Part shown: in pieces, positions 16,710 to 24,336 of the stretch | Position numbering within the stretch: the first letter of the stretch is position 1 | Layout: every line of letters begins with the position of its first letter | NCBI GenBank assembly: GCA_945907065.1 | Contig: CAMDSC010000017.1 | Span: forward strand, 1 to 50,061 | DNA from: Chitinophaga pinensis | GTDB lineage: Bacteria > Bacteroidota > Bacteroidia > NS11-12g > UBA9320 | Reading direction: 5' to 3' | DNA: 50,061 nt | The notes under the pieces: model-generated | The model's database searches: none | Seen by the model: only the letters and a program-made list of their open reading frames with translations | What the model was told of the DNA's origin: nothing | Program-made: the position numbers and the translations under genes

Positions 16710-19694
16710 TTAACCCAAAATATTTTTTATGTCATTTACATCCAAAGTTTTATAAAAGGATTCTTCGGCAAGTACCATTTCAGAGGCAAGGTTTAGCTTT
16801 TTATTTTGAAGGTTTAATATTTTTTCCTCTACCGAATTTTTAGTAATAAATTTATAACTGAAGATATTTTTGGTTTGTCCGATGCGGTGTGTTCGGTCAA
16901 TGGCCTGACGTTCTACGGATGGATTCCACCAAGGGTCAATAATAAAAACATAATCCGCAGCAGTTAGTGTTAGCCCCACTCCGCCGGCTTTTAGTGATAC
17001 TAAAAAGATTGGTATTTCCAGTGTTTCCTGAAATATCTTGACCTGCTTTTGCCTTTCCTTCGCACTAAAACTACCATCAAAATAGCAATATTTCAGCCCA
17101 TCTTTATCAAAAGCCCTTTTTATTATTTGCAATTGCTGAACAAATTGAGAATAGATTAAAATTTTATGACCACTTTCGATGGCGGTATGGGTGCGGGACA
17201 TCAATTCAATAAATTTTCCGGAACTTCCTTCGTAATTTTTATCTACCAAATACGGATGATTGGCCAATTGCCTCAATTTGGTTAACCCCGCTATAATATT
17301 AAAACGTGCTTTGTTTATTCCTACTTCCTCTATGTTTTCCAACACCTGATTGCGGAATTGCGATTTCAACTCTTCATATATAGTTTCCTGCTCGGGTGTC
17401 ATATCGCAGTATAAAACTTGCTCCGTTTTTTCAGGCAATTCTTTGGCAACCTGTTGCTTGGTTCTTCGAAGGATAAATGGTTTTATTAAGGTTTTTAACT
17501 CTGCTAATTTTGCTTCGTCATGGTCACGTTCTATTGGTGTAACATAGGTATCTTCAAAAAACTTTAATCCTCCTAATAATCCCGGATTTACAAAACTTAT
17601 TTGCGACCAAAGGTCACGAATAGAATTTTCAACCGGTGTGCCAGTAAGCACCAATCGGTTGTCTGCATTCAGATTGCGAAGTGTTTTGGAAGTTTGGCTA
17701 TGCGGATTTTTTATGTTCTGGCTTTCATCCAAAATAATATAATGAAACCTGAAATTGATAAACAATTCTTCATCGTTTCTCACGGTTCCATAGGTACTGA
17801 TGATTAAATCGTATTTTTCAAAATGTTCGTTTTCTTTAACCCTTGCCTGACCCGTATGAATAAATACTTTAAGATTTGGGGTAAATTTTTTGGCTTCATT
17901 TATCCAGTTATAAATCAGAGAAGTAGGGACCACCAACAATGAGGTTTTACTTGGATTTGAAACAATCTTTGCTTTAGGTTTTGCCTGCTCAAATATGGAT
18001 AATTGAGCCACCGCAGGTTTTACTTCGGTTACTTCCTGTGCTATCGTTTCATGACTCGTTTCCTTTTCATTTTGCAGCATGGCAAGAGTTTGCACTGTTT
18101 TTCCCAAGCCCATGTCATCAGCCAAACACCCACCAAATCCGTATTCCTTTAAAAAATAAATCCAGTTATAGCCTGCAATTTGATAATCGCGCAAAGTACC
18201 TTTCAGTCCTTTGGGCAATGGCCGTTCTGCAATTTCTTCGAACGATTTTAAACCTTCCAGTTTGGTTTGTATACCGGCGGTGGTTTCAAAACTGTCCAAC
18301 AAACCCCAGTGTAATTTTTTAATTCTTATGTGTTGGCCACCTTCGTCATACCTCAAAATTCCCTGAAACTTGGCCATCCATTCTTCAGGTATCAGCGCTA
18401 TTTCGCCATTGGGCAATACAAATTCGCGATTGTTGTTTAGTATGTTTTCTTTCAGTTCAAGAAATGGAATTTCAAAATTCCCAAACCACACTTTGGTTTC
18501 CAAATCAAACCAATCCGCATTTTTGGCTATTTCTATTTTCAGGTTTTTTTCGCCCAAAAAGTACACTTCCTTGCCAATGTTTTGGTTTATTTCAAAGCCC
18601 CGGCCTATTAATGTGTTTTTTTGAAGTTCAAGCCATTCAATGGTTCGGTATTTTTGGGCGGTTTCGGTTGGTTCTGTTTTCACCAATCCTTTTTCTTTTA
18701 ATACAAACACCGACCCTTCCAATTGCTGCAAGCCAATGGATTCAATAAACTCACGTTTATGTTCTTCCCAATCGCGGCTTCGTCTTATTTTCCTGAACAA
18801 AAACGAATCACCTTTTTTTTCATAAATGGCATGTGCCATTTTTTTGGAGTGATAGGGAAAAACCTGCCCATCATATTTAAATGAAAGGATAAATCCATAT
18901 TCATTGGTCAATACCTTTTCAAATTTTAAAATGGCAGATGCCTTGTGGGTTTCCTGCACTATTTCAAACCCTTCTGCCCTTACATTAAATTTTTCAATCA
19001 GCTCCAGCCCAAATTTTTTAAAGAAAATTTCTTCCGACCTGCGGGCTACGGCTATGTAGTATTTGGTAATAAACGGTTCAATTTTTTTACCATCCACATC
19101 CTTTAGCACGATTAACTTGTCATCAATAATAATATGGGCCGGGTCATAAGTAAGTATGGCGCTGTTTCCCATTAATTTAAGCCGCTCGTTATTCACTTTT
19201 ATAGTTGCATAATACCGGGTTTCGGTTTCCATACGGTTAAAATGAAACAACACACTCACATTGTCTTTATGTATGGTTAGGTGCTTGGCCGTGGGGTTTT
19301 TGGTTTCGCTGGTAAAGTATAATTTAGTAGGATTAATAAGTTCCAAAGCCTCACTCAGCCGCAGTTCAATAAACGGGCGGATAATGGTGGCAAAGGTCTG
19401 TTCATCGCATTTTTTTTCAAAAAACTCCTTGGGTCGTATAGCTCCCTTTCGGTAAAATTTTTTAACAATCCTTTCTGGGGTTATTTCTTCTAAAATTTTG
19501 ATGGCTTTAAAATCATTTTCTTCCAGCAAATGGCTGTAAAGATTGGCATTGGCGGCAATCAGGCGTTGGTGGGCCAGCGAAAAATTTCCGGCTGCTGTTA
19601 CCTCCACCAAAAATGGCTCAATCACCAGCCCCAAATAGGGATGCTTTACAATGGAATACAGAAAAGCAATAGTTGCCTTTTCAGAAAGTATCAT
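16710..19694 (-). CDS. SNF2-family DEAD/DEAH-box helicase
   Basis: 994 residues. The N-terminal half (1-490) is poorly conserved and contains a helicase-associated bacterial SNF2 region. The SNF2 ATPase follows: motif I DDMGLGKTVQT (526-536), motif II DESQ (656-659), motif III LTGTPVEN (683-690), and in the second RecA lobe KAGGVGLTLTAADYVFIIDPWWNP and motif VI QAIDRTHRIGQT (930-941). A low-complexity insert of about 40 residues (545-585) sits between motifs I and Ia. These proteins translocate on double-stranded DNA; bacterial members are linked to transcription recycling or genome maintenance. It stands alone, and no methylase or defence partner is nearby, so I treat it as housekeeping. Confidence 0.92.
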   Translation of the reverse strand: MILSEKATIAFLYSIVKHPYLGLVIEPFLVEVTAAGNFSLAHQRLIAANANLYSHLLEENDFKAIKILEEITPERIVKKFYRKGAIRPKEFFEKKCDEQTFATIIRPFIELRLSEALELINPTKLYFTSETKNPTAKHLTIHKDNVSVLFHFNRMETETRYYATIKVNNERLKLMGNSAILTYDPAHIIIDDKLIVLKDVDGKKIEPFITKYYIAVARRSEEIFFKKFGLELIEKFNVRAEGFEIVQETHKASAILKFEKVLTNEYGFILSFKYDGQVFPYHSKKMAHAIYEKKGDSFLFRKIRRSRDWEEHKREFIESIGLQQLEGSVFVLKEKGLVKTEPTETAQKYRTIEWLELQKNTLIGRGFEINQNIGKEVYFLGEKNLKIEIAKNADWFDLETKVWFGNFEIPFLELKENILNNNREFVLPNGEIALIPEEWMAKFQGILRYDEGGQHIRIKKLHWGLLDSFETTAGIQTKLEGLKSFEEIAERPLPKGLKGTLRDYQIAGYNWIYFLKEYGFGGCLADDMGLGKTVQTLAMLQNEKETSHETIAQEVTEVKPAVAQLSIFEQAKPKAKIVSNPSKTSLLVVPTSLIYNWINEAKKFTPNLKVFIHTGQARVKENEHFEKYDLIISTYGTVRNDEELFINFRFHYIILDESQNIKNPHSQTSKTLRNLNADNRLVLTGTPVENSIRDLWSQISFVNPGLLGGLKFFEDTYVTPIERDHDEAKLAELKTLIKPFILRRTKQQVAKELPEKTEQVLYCDMTPEQETIYEELKSQFRNQVLENIEEVGINKARFNIIAGLTKLRQLANHPYLVDKNYEGSSGKFIELMSRTHTAIESGHKILIYSQFVQQLQIIKRAFDKDGLKYCYFDGSFSAKERQKQVKIFQETLEIPIFLVSLKAGGVGLTLTAADYVFIIDPWWNPSVERQAIDRTHRIGQTKNIFSYKFITKNSVEEKILNLQNKKLNLASEMVLAEESFYKTLDVNDIKNILG

Positions 19695-19839
19695 TTAATT
19701 TTTGAAAGAGAATAAACCCTCAAAATTAGGGGATTTGGAGTTGTATTTGAGAAAAAAATATGACGGAGGCACTAATGAATTAAGATTTAAAGACCCCCAT
19801 CTATAACAATCCTAAATAAGCCCACACTGATAAATATCA

Positions 19840-19870
19840 TTGGATTATATTGCTGCATCCTCTACCTTTG
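19840..19870 (+). promoter_or_regulatory. Bacteroidota-type promoter before the DUF2231-like gene
   Basis: TTGG (19840-19843), 19 bases, then TACCTTTG (19863-19870) matches the -33/-7 consensus of the Bacteroidota primary sigma factor. The ATG lies 17 bases further on, leaving a short leader. Confidence 0.6.
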
Positions 19871-19887
19871 ATTGAAATATAATAACC

Positions 19888-20382
19888 ATGGATCAAACGC
19901 ATATTCATTTACTCGTTACACATCTTCCAATTTTTGGCTCCATATTGGGTGGGCTTGTGCTTTCGCATGGCCTTTGGACCAAAAGCAATCAAACAAAAAT
20001 AGCTGCTTATAATGTTCTTATTATTGCTGCCATTGGTGCTGCCATAGCCTATTTTACTGGCGAAGCTGCTGAAGAAACTGTAGAAAATATTGCCGGCATT
20101 GCCAAAAGTATGATTGAGGAGCATGAAGAAGCCGCCGAGCTTGCTTTCATTTCCTTAATGATTTTGGGAGGTACATCGCTTATCGGACTTTTCTTAAGCT
20201 ATAAAAAATCAGCATTGGCCAATAAAGTGGCCTTGGTGGTTTTGCTTATTTCACTTGTTAGTTTTGGATTGGTAGTCCGCACCGGTTATTTAGGTGGACA
20301 AATTCGTCATACCGAAGTTGGCCCAAATGGTGTAAACACGCCAACACAGGAACAAGGGGGAGGAGAACAAGACGATGATTAG
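19888..20382 (+). CDS. DUF2231-like four-helix membrane protein
   Basis: 164 residues with four predicted membrane helices (about 8-28, 38-55, 84-101, 112-131). Conserved-looking polar positions lie near helix ends: HIHLLVTHLPIFG at the start, GEAAEETVEN, EEHEEAAE and GGQIRH. This pattern of histidines and glycines is like DUF2231-type membrane proteins, some of which are suspected to bind heme or a redox cofactor. The tail is rich in Gln, Gly and Asp. It is convergent with the next gene, 7 bases away. The function is not known. Confidence 0.6.
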   Translation: MDQTHIHLLVTHLPIFGSILGGLVLSHGLWTKSNQTKIAAYNVLIIAAIGAAIAYFTGEAAEETVENIAGIAKSMIEEHEEAAELAFISLMILGGTSLIGLFLSYKKSALANKVALVVLLISLVSFGLVVRTGYLGGQIRHTEVGPNGVNTPTQEQGGGEQDDD

Positions 20383-20389
20383 TTTGTTT

Positions 20390-21445
20390 TTATAAACTCA
20401 CAAAATTTATACTCAGATTAAAAAACATAAAGTCCGATAGTTTATTAATCATGGCATAATTATGGTCGCCCGTAATATTTCGGGTAAAATCTTTGCCGGT
20501 TCCCAAGTCATCCACTTTGCAATTTAATATTTTGCAATAACCTGTTTGAGCCGACAACCAAAAGGCTTTATAAAGTTTGCATTGGTATTCAATTTTGGTT
20601 CTTAACTCACCGCGTCGCAGTTCATAATTTTGAGTAGAAGTGGACATAAAATTTAAATGATAACTGGCTCCTTCCAGTTCATAGCCTGCCCTTAACAGGC
20701 TGTTTTTATTAATAGTCCTACGATACCATGCCCTTGCAGGAAGCGTAATTTCGGTACCCCATTTTTTGTTGGGAGCTGTGTAATTAAAAATAACCAATGG
20801 AAGAATACTGGATTGCCCTGCACCGTAAGTACGCCCAAAACCTACAGCCCATTGCTTATAATCGCTTGGCCTCCGGCCAATAAGGGCAATAGCCGAGTAT
20901 TTCAAATAGTGAAGCGATTGAATGTTGCTAAATTTATAATCTCCGTTTAGGTCGGCTGAGGTTTGGAAAATTACAAAGTGCTTTTCGTTCAAAGGTTTGT
21001 AAATGGAGGTATTTATTCCGGTAGTTGTTAAATTTTCACTACCAAGATATAAACCCAATCCATAATGCTTGGGGGTGGGCGAATTGAGGGTACTAATTGT
21101 ATAATTTGATTTCCAATAATTAAGCCCCACTTGCCATATTATTTTGGGTTTATTAATAATTGGGATTTTAGCTGTAAACCGTAAACCGCTTACCCTTTTA
21201 AACTTAGTGGTTTCAACAATTGGAGGCTGAGCCTTTCTATCAAAACTTCCTATGTCCGACCACTTTAAAGTTTGACCAAATTCATAATCATACCCTATGG
21301 ATAGAATTTTATTTGGGCTCATACCCACGATACGGGCAGCACAATACTTTGTTAGCCTTTTATCTTTTTTTGTAATTGCAGAATCATTTCCGGCCAAAGA
21401 AAACTGGCTCGACAGTATAAAAACAAAGAGTAAAAACCTGCTCAT
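20390..21445 (-). CDS. Exported outer-membrane-type protein, unknown
   Basis: 351 residues with a signal peptide (1-18, ending SLAG). The body is rich in aromatic and alternating hydrophobic residues (for example YCKILNCKV and GYELEGASYHLNFM), with a C-terminus ending FFNLSINFVSL, compatible with an outer-membrane beta-barrel. I recognise no family, and there are no lipobox or T9SS signals. It is encoded divergently from threonine aldolase with about 90 bases between starts and stands alone in its direction. Identity beyond 'exported, probably membrane barrel' is not supported. Confidence 0.6.
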   Translation of the reverse strand: MSRFLLFVFILSSQFSLAGNDSAITKKDKRLTKYCAARIVGMSPNKILSIGYDYEFGQTLKWSDIGSFDRKAQPPIVETTKFKRVSGLRFTAKIPIINKPKIIWQVGLNYWKSNYTISTLNSPTPKHYGLGLYLGSENLTTTGINTSIYKPLNEKHFVIFQTSADLNGDYKFSNIQSLHYLKYSAIALIGRRPSDYKQWAVGFGRTYGAGQSSILPLVIFNYTAPNKKWGTEITLPARAWYRRTINKNSLLRAGYELEGASYHLNFMSTSTQNYELRRGELRTKIEYQCKLYKAFWLSAQTGYCKILNCKVDDLGTGKDFTRNITGDHNYAMINKLSDFMFFNLSINFVSL

Positions 21446-21533
21446 AAAGGTTCAAATGTATTCAATATTTTTAGAATACAAATTGTTTCTTGCTGCCCAT
21501 TGAGGTTCTAAGGCTAATTATTAATTTTACACC

Positions 21534-22556
21534 ATGCTTATTGATTTAAGAAGTGATACTGTAACTCGTCCGACTGAGGCTATGAAAGCAGCCATGTTCA
21601 ATGCCCAAGTGGGTGATGATGTATTTGGAGATGACCCGACTATAAATGAATTGCAGCAACTTACTGCTGATTATTTTGGAATGGAAGCCGGTTTGTTTTT
21701 TCCCAGTGGAACCATGGCCAACCAGGTGGCTATAAAAACCCATACCCAACCGGGCGATGAAATAATATGTGACCAAACGGCGCACGTGTATCGCTATGAA
21801 GGTGGAGGAATTGCTTTCAATTCAGGGGCTTCGGTTCGCCTATTATTTGGTGAACGGGGAATTTTTAATAGCGACGATGTAATCACAAATATTAATAGCG
21901 ATGATATCCATTTTCCAAGTACCAGCTTAGTTTGCCTTGAAAATACGGTGAACAAAGGCGGAGGAATTTGCTGGACAGTGGAACAACTTTCTTCCGTTTG
22001 TGAAGCTTCAAGAAAACATGGTTTAAAAACCCATCTTGATGGTGCCCGACTTTGGAATGCTTTGGTAAAAACCAATCAAAACCCAAAAGATTACAGCCAG
22101 TGGTTTGATAGCATATCGGTGTGTTTTAGTAAAGGGTTGGGTTGTCCGGTTGGTTCGGTTTTAGTGGGTAAAAAGGACTTTATTACGGCTGCACGAAAAC
22201 ACCGTAAACGCTTTGGTGGTGGGATGCGGCAAGCCGGTTATTTAGCCGCAGCCTGTATTTATGCCTTGCAAAATAACATTAGCCGATTGGCTGAAGACCA
22301 TCAAAAAGCTTTAAAATTTGAAGCCATATTAAACAGTTTGCCTGCGGTAAAAGAAGTAATGCCTGTGCAAACCAATATTGTGCTTTTTAAAACTGAATCA
22401 GCAGAAAAGGCAAGTAGTTATTTACAATTACTGAAAGAACAAAACATACTGGCTGCCGCTACCGGTGGCGGCTGGATAAGATTTGTAACTCACCTTGATA
22501 TTTCAGATGAAATGATGGAAAGAGTGGAAGGGATTTTGAAAAAGGTGTTGGTTTAA
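21534..22556 (+). CDS. ltaE: Threonine aldolase (low-specificity, PLP)
   Basis: A cytoplasmic fold-type I PLP enzyme that cleaves threonine or allo-threonine to glycine and acetaldehyde. 340 residues, the normal length. It starts MLIDLRSDTVTRPTEAM, the family N-terminus. The PLP lysine is K200 in SVCFSKGLGCPVGS, with H84 (DQTAHVYRYEGGG) stacking on the cofactor and D169/R172 (HLDGARLWN) nearby. All signature residues are intact. The gene is followed by a dispersed repeat rather than by another gene in the same direction. Confidence 0.95.
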   Translation: MLIDLRSDTVTRPTEAMKAAMFNAQVGDDVFGDDPTINELQQLTADYFGMEAGLFFPSGTMANQVAIKTHTQPGDEIICDQTAHVYRYEGGGIAFNSGASVRLLFGERGIFNSDDVITNINSDDIHFPSTSLVCLENTVNKGGGICWTVEQLSSVCEASRKHGLKTHLDGARLWNALVKTNQNPKDYSQWFDSISVCFSKGLGCPVGSVLVGKKDFITAARKHRKRFGGGMRQAGYLAAACIYALQNNISRLAEDHQKALKFEAILNSLPAVKEVMPVQTNIVLFKTESAEKASSYLQLLKEQNILAAATGGGWIRFVTHLDISDEMMERVEGILKKVLV

Positions 22557-22596
22557 GGGATTTTAATTCTCCGTTGTAAAAAAATTGAATTGAATT

Positions 22597-22762
22597 AGGG
22601 GCTGTCCGCCCCTATAACCCGGATTTACTTTTTTTCTTAGTCAAAAAAAGTAAACAAAAAAGACAAGGCAAAACGATGCTCCCAAGCTAAATCCAGCACA
22701 CCCCCGCCGTTTTGCCGAGGCCACCGCACCTGAACCCGAACATTTTGCTCTAAAGCAAGTTT
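22597..22762. repeat. Dispersed hairpin-rich repeat, copy 2
   Basis: The element begins with AGGGGC-TGTCC-GCCCCT (22597-22613). It continues with a perfect 12-bp inverted repeat TTTACTTTTTTT/AAAAAAAGTAAA around a 7-base loop (22624-22654) and ends with 'gcacctgaacccgaacatttt', which is nearly shared with 781-800. It occupies the gap after threonine aldolase and may also act as a terminator there. See the copies at 674-970 and 34815-35095. Confidence 0.7.
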
Positions 22763-22781
22763 GTACCTTTAAGTATAAGAA

Positions 22782-23309
22782 TTAATCCTTCAAACTGTAA
22801 AATATCTTTTGAAAATCGGCCTTGTAGGTGTCTTTAGTTTCCAAGGTTCCCCAGCATAAAATTTTATAATAGGCATTGGCAGTTTCTACAATTCCCACAA
22901 AATAATAGATTTCAACTTTAGAGTCGTTGTCATAGTATGAAACATCTGTTTCTATAAAATTAGTAGTTCCATTTTTTTTATTAATTGGTGTGGATACTTT
23001 CCGTTTAGGTTCATCTTTCAAAAAATCCTTTATAAATTCATCATAAAAATCCTTTGCTGAAGCATACTTCACATCAGCCAACTGCAAATCTTCTTTGGTA
23101 TCCTCTATCACAATTCCTGCCACATCTTTTTCTACATTTATAAATTGAATGGTTGCAGCCGAATTTAAACCAGCAGTTTTGCTCATATAATCAGGCAAAC
23201 TGATATTAAAAATATGCCCGGCTTTGTATTCTTTCATGGCAGTTTGGGCAAATAGTGATGTACTTACTAAAAGTAAAATAGAAGTTAAAATAGTAATTAT
23301 CTTTTTCAT
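22782..23309 (-). CDS. Small exported protein, unknown (PsbP/DUF1795-like guess)
   Basis: 175 residues with a signal peptide (1-21, ending SLFAQ). The mature part has alternating strands and helices (HIFNISLPDYMSKTAGLN, YASAKDFYDEFIKDFLKD, KVEIYYFVGIVETANAYYKILCWG, TYKADFQKIFYSLKD). That order, including an 'IYYFVGIVE...YY.ILCWG' strand pair and a terminal 'F..IFYSL', is reminiscent of PsbP/Mog1-like (DUF1795) folds, but this is only a resemblance. It lies 37 bases after the metallo-hydrolase gene in the same direction and may be the third gene of the EF-G2 operon. Confidence 0.6.
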   Translation of the reverse strand: MKKIITILTSILLLVSTSLFAQTAMKEYKAGHIFNISLPDYMSKTAGLNSAATIQFINVEKDVAGIVIEDTKEDLQLADVKYASAKDFYDEFIKDFLKDEPKRKVSTPINKKNGTTNFIETDVSYYDNDSKVEIYYFVGIVETANAYYKILCWGTLETKDTYKADFQKIFYSLKD

Positions 23310-23346
23310 GTGTTCAAATTTTTAACGAAAGTAACTTTTTTTAGGG

Positions 23347-24336
23347 TTAAAGCTTTATCACTGCCCCAAACCTTGCAATTTTAAATCCTTGTTTAATTAC
23401 CAACTTACTTTGTTTGCTTTTTGGATTCAATAGTGGATTGGTATGATTGAAATGGATAAAGTATATTTTTCCTTTTTCAGAGGCTGGCAAACCTTTAAAA
23501 AGCTCTATACTTTCAATTACAAACGGATGCGGTATTTCAGAAATCTTGCGGGAGTTAATTTCATTGCCATCATAAAAAGTGGCGTCAATAAAGGCATAAT
23601 CTACTTTGGCTATTTCCGCTATTATGCTCCTGTTCCAAATATCCCATTTGTTAATGTCGGGAATAAATAAAGCGGTTTTATTTGGGCCTGTAATTTTATA
23701 ACCCACCGTTTCTGAAAATTCATCACGGTGAGGAACGATGAAAGGAATGATAGAAAAATTACTGCTTAATTTTAGAGTGGAATCATTTTTTAAAGGTTTT
23801 ATATAAATGTTATTTTGAGACACCAACTGACTCCAAGGCCCGTTGGTTTCCAAATACGATTTCATTCGAGGCATGGCATAAACAGGAACTTCATTGGCTC
23901 CCATGGCTTCTTTGCCTAGATACATCAGCCCGGCATAATGACCAATATGGGCGTGGGTAATAAAAATTCCATCAGGTGTTTCGGCTTCCTGAAATTTTGA
24001 AGCTTTTTTCAGTAGTTTAAGTTGCGCTGAAATATCCGGTGTGGCTTCCATTAGCCAAGTCTGTTTATTTTCGGAATCGATTAATCCCAATGAAACCACT
24101 TTACGGCTTAGGTCTGGTTTGTCAAAAAGGTTTTTGCAACAGTCTTTTTTACAGCCTATATGCGGCGAACCTCCATCTTGCAAGGTTCCTAAAATAACGA
24201 GAAAAGCCTCTGAATTTTCAACTTCATGGCTTGTTGCTTTCTGTTTACCACAGGAAGCAACACCCATAAAGATTATTAAAAAATAAGATAAATATTTTAT
24301 TCGTTTGCTTCTACTCACTGGTGGCAGTAGCTGCAT
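23347..24336 (-). CDS. PqqB-like metallo-beta-lactamase-fold lipoprotein
   Basis: 329 residues. The N-terminus carries a hydrophobic segment and a lipobox-like VASC (Cys at about 29), so the mature protein is probably lipid-anchored in the periplasm or outer membrane. The MBL fold is recognised from LGTLQDGGSPHIGC, the metal-binding THAHIGHYAGL (about 126-136), a later VPHRDEFSETVGY, ALFIPDINKWD and IHFNHTNPL. The closest named family is PqqB-like, but no other pqq gene is present, so a role in PQQ synthesis is unlikely. The start overlaps the last 26 bases of the EF-G2 gene, implying translational coupling. The substrate is unknown. Confidence 0.82.
   Translation of the reverse strand: MQLLPPVSRSKRIKYLSYFLIIFMGVASCGKQKATSHEVENSEAFLVILGTLQDGGSPHIGCKKDCCKNLFDKPDLSRKVVSLGLIDSENKQTWLMEATPDISAQLKLLKKASKFQEAETPDGIFITHAHIGHYAGLMYLGKEAMGANEVPVYAMPRMKSYLETNGPWSQLVSQNNIYIKPLKNDSTLKLSSNFSIIPFIVPHRDEFSETVGYKITGPNKTALFIPDINKWDIWNRSIIAEIAKVDYAFIDATFYDGNEINSRKISEIPHPFVIESIELFKGLPASEKGKIYFIHFNHTNPLLNPKSKQSKLVIKQGFKIARFGAVIKL

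Noticed and set aside
16710-19694. SNF2 helicase as part of a defence island
   Set aside because: No methyltransferase, nuclease, or known defence partner lies next to it; neighbours are a T9SS protein and a membrane protein.
21522-21529. TAATTTTA resembling a -7 element before threonine aldolase
   Set aside because: It ends only 4 bases before the ATG, so the transcript would start within the coding region.
23347-24336. Metallo-hydrolase as PqqB of a PQQ biosynthesis cluster
   Set aside because: No pqqA, pqqC, pqqD or pqqE is present and the protein carries a lipobox, so PQQ synthesis is not supported.
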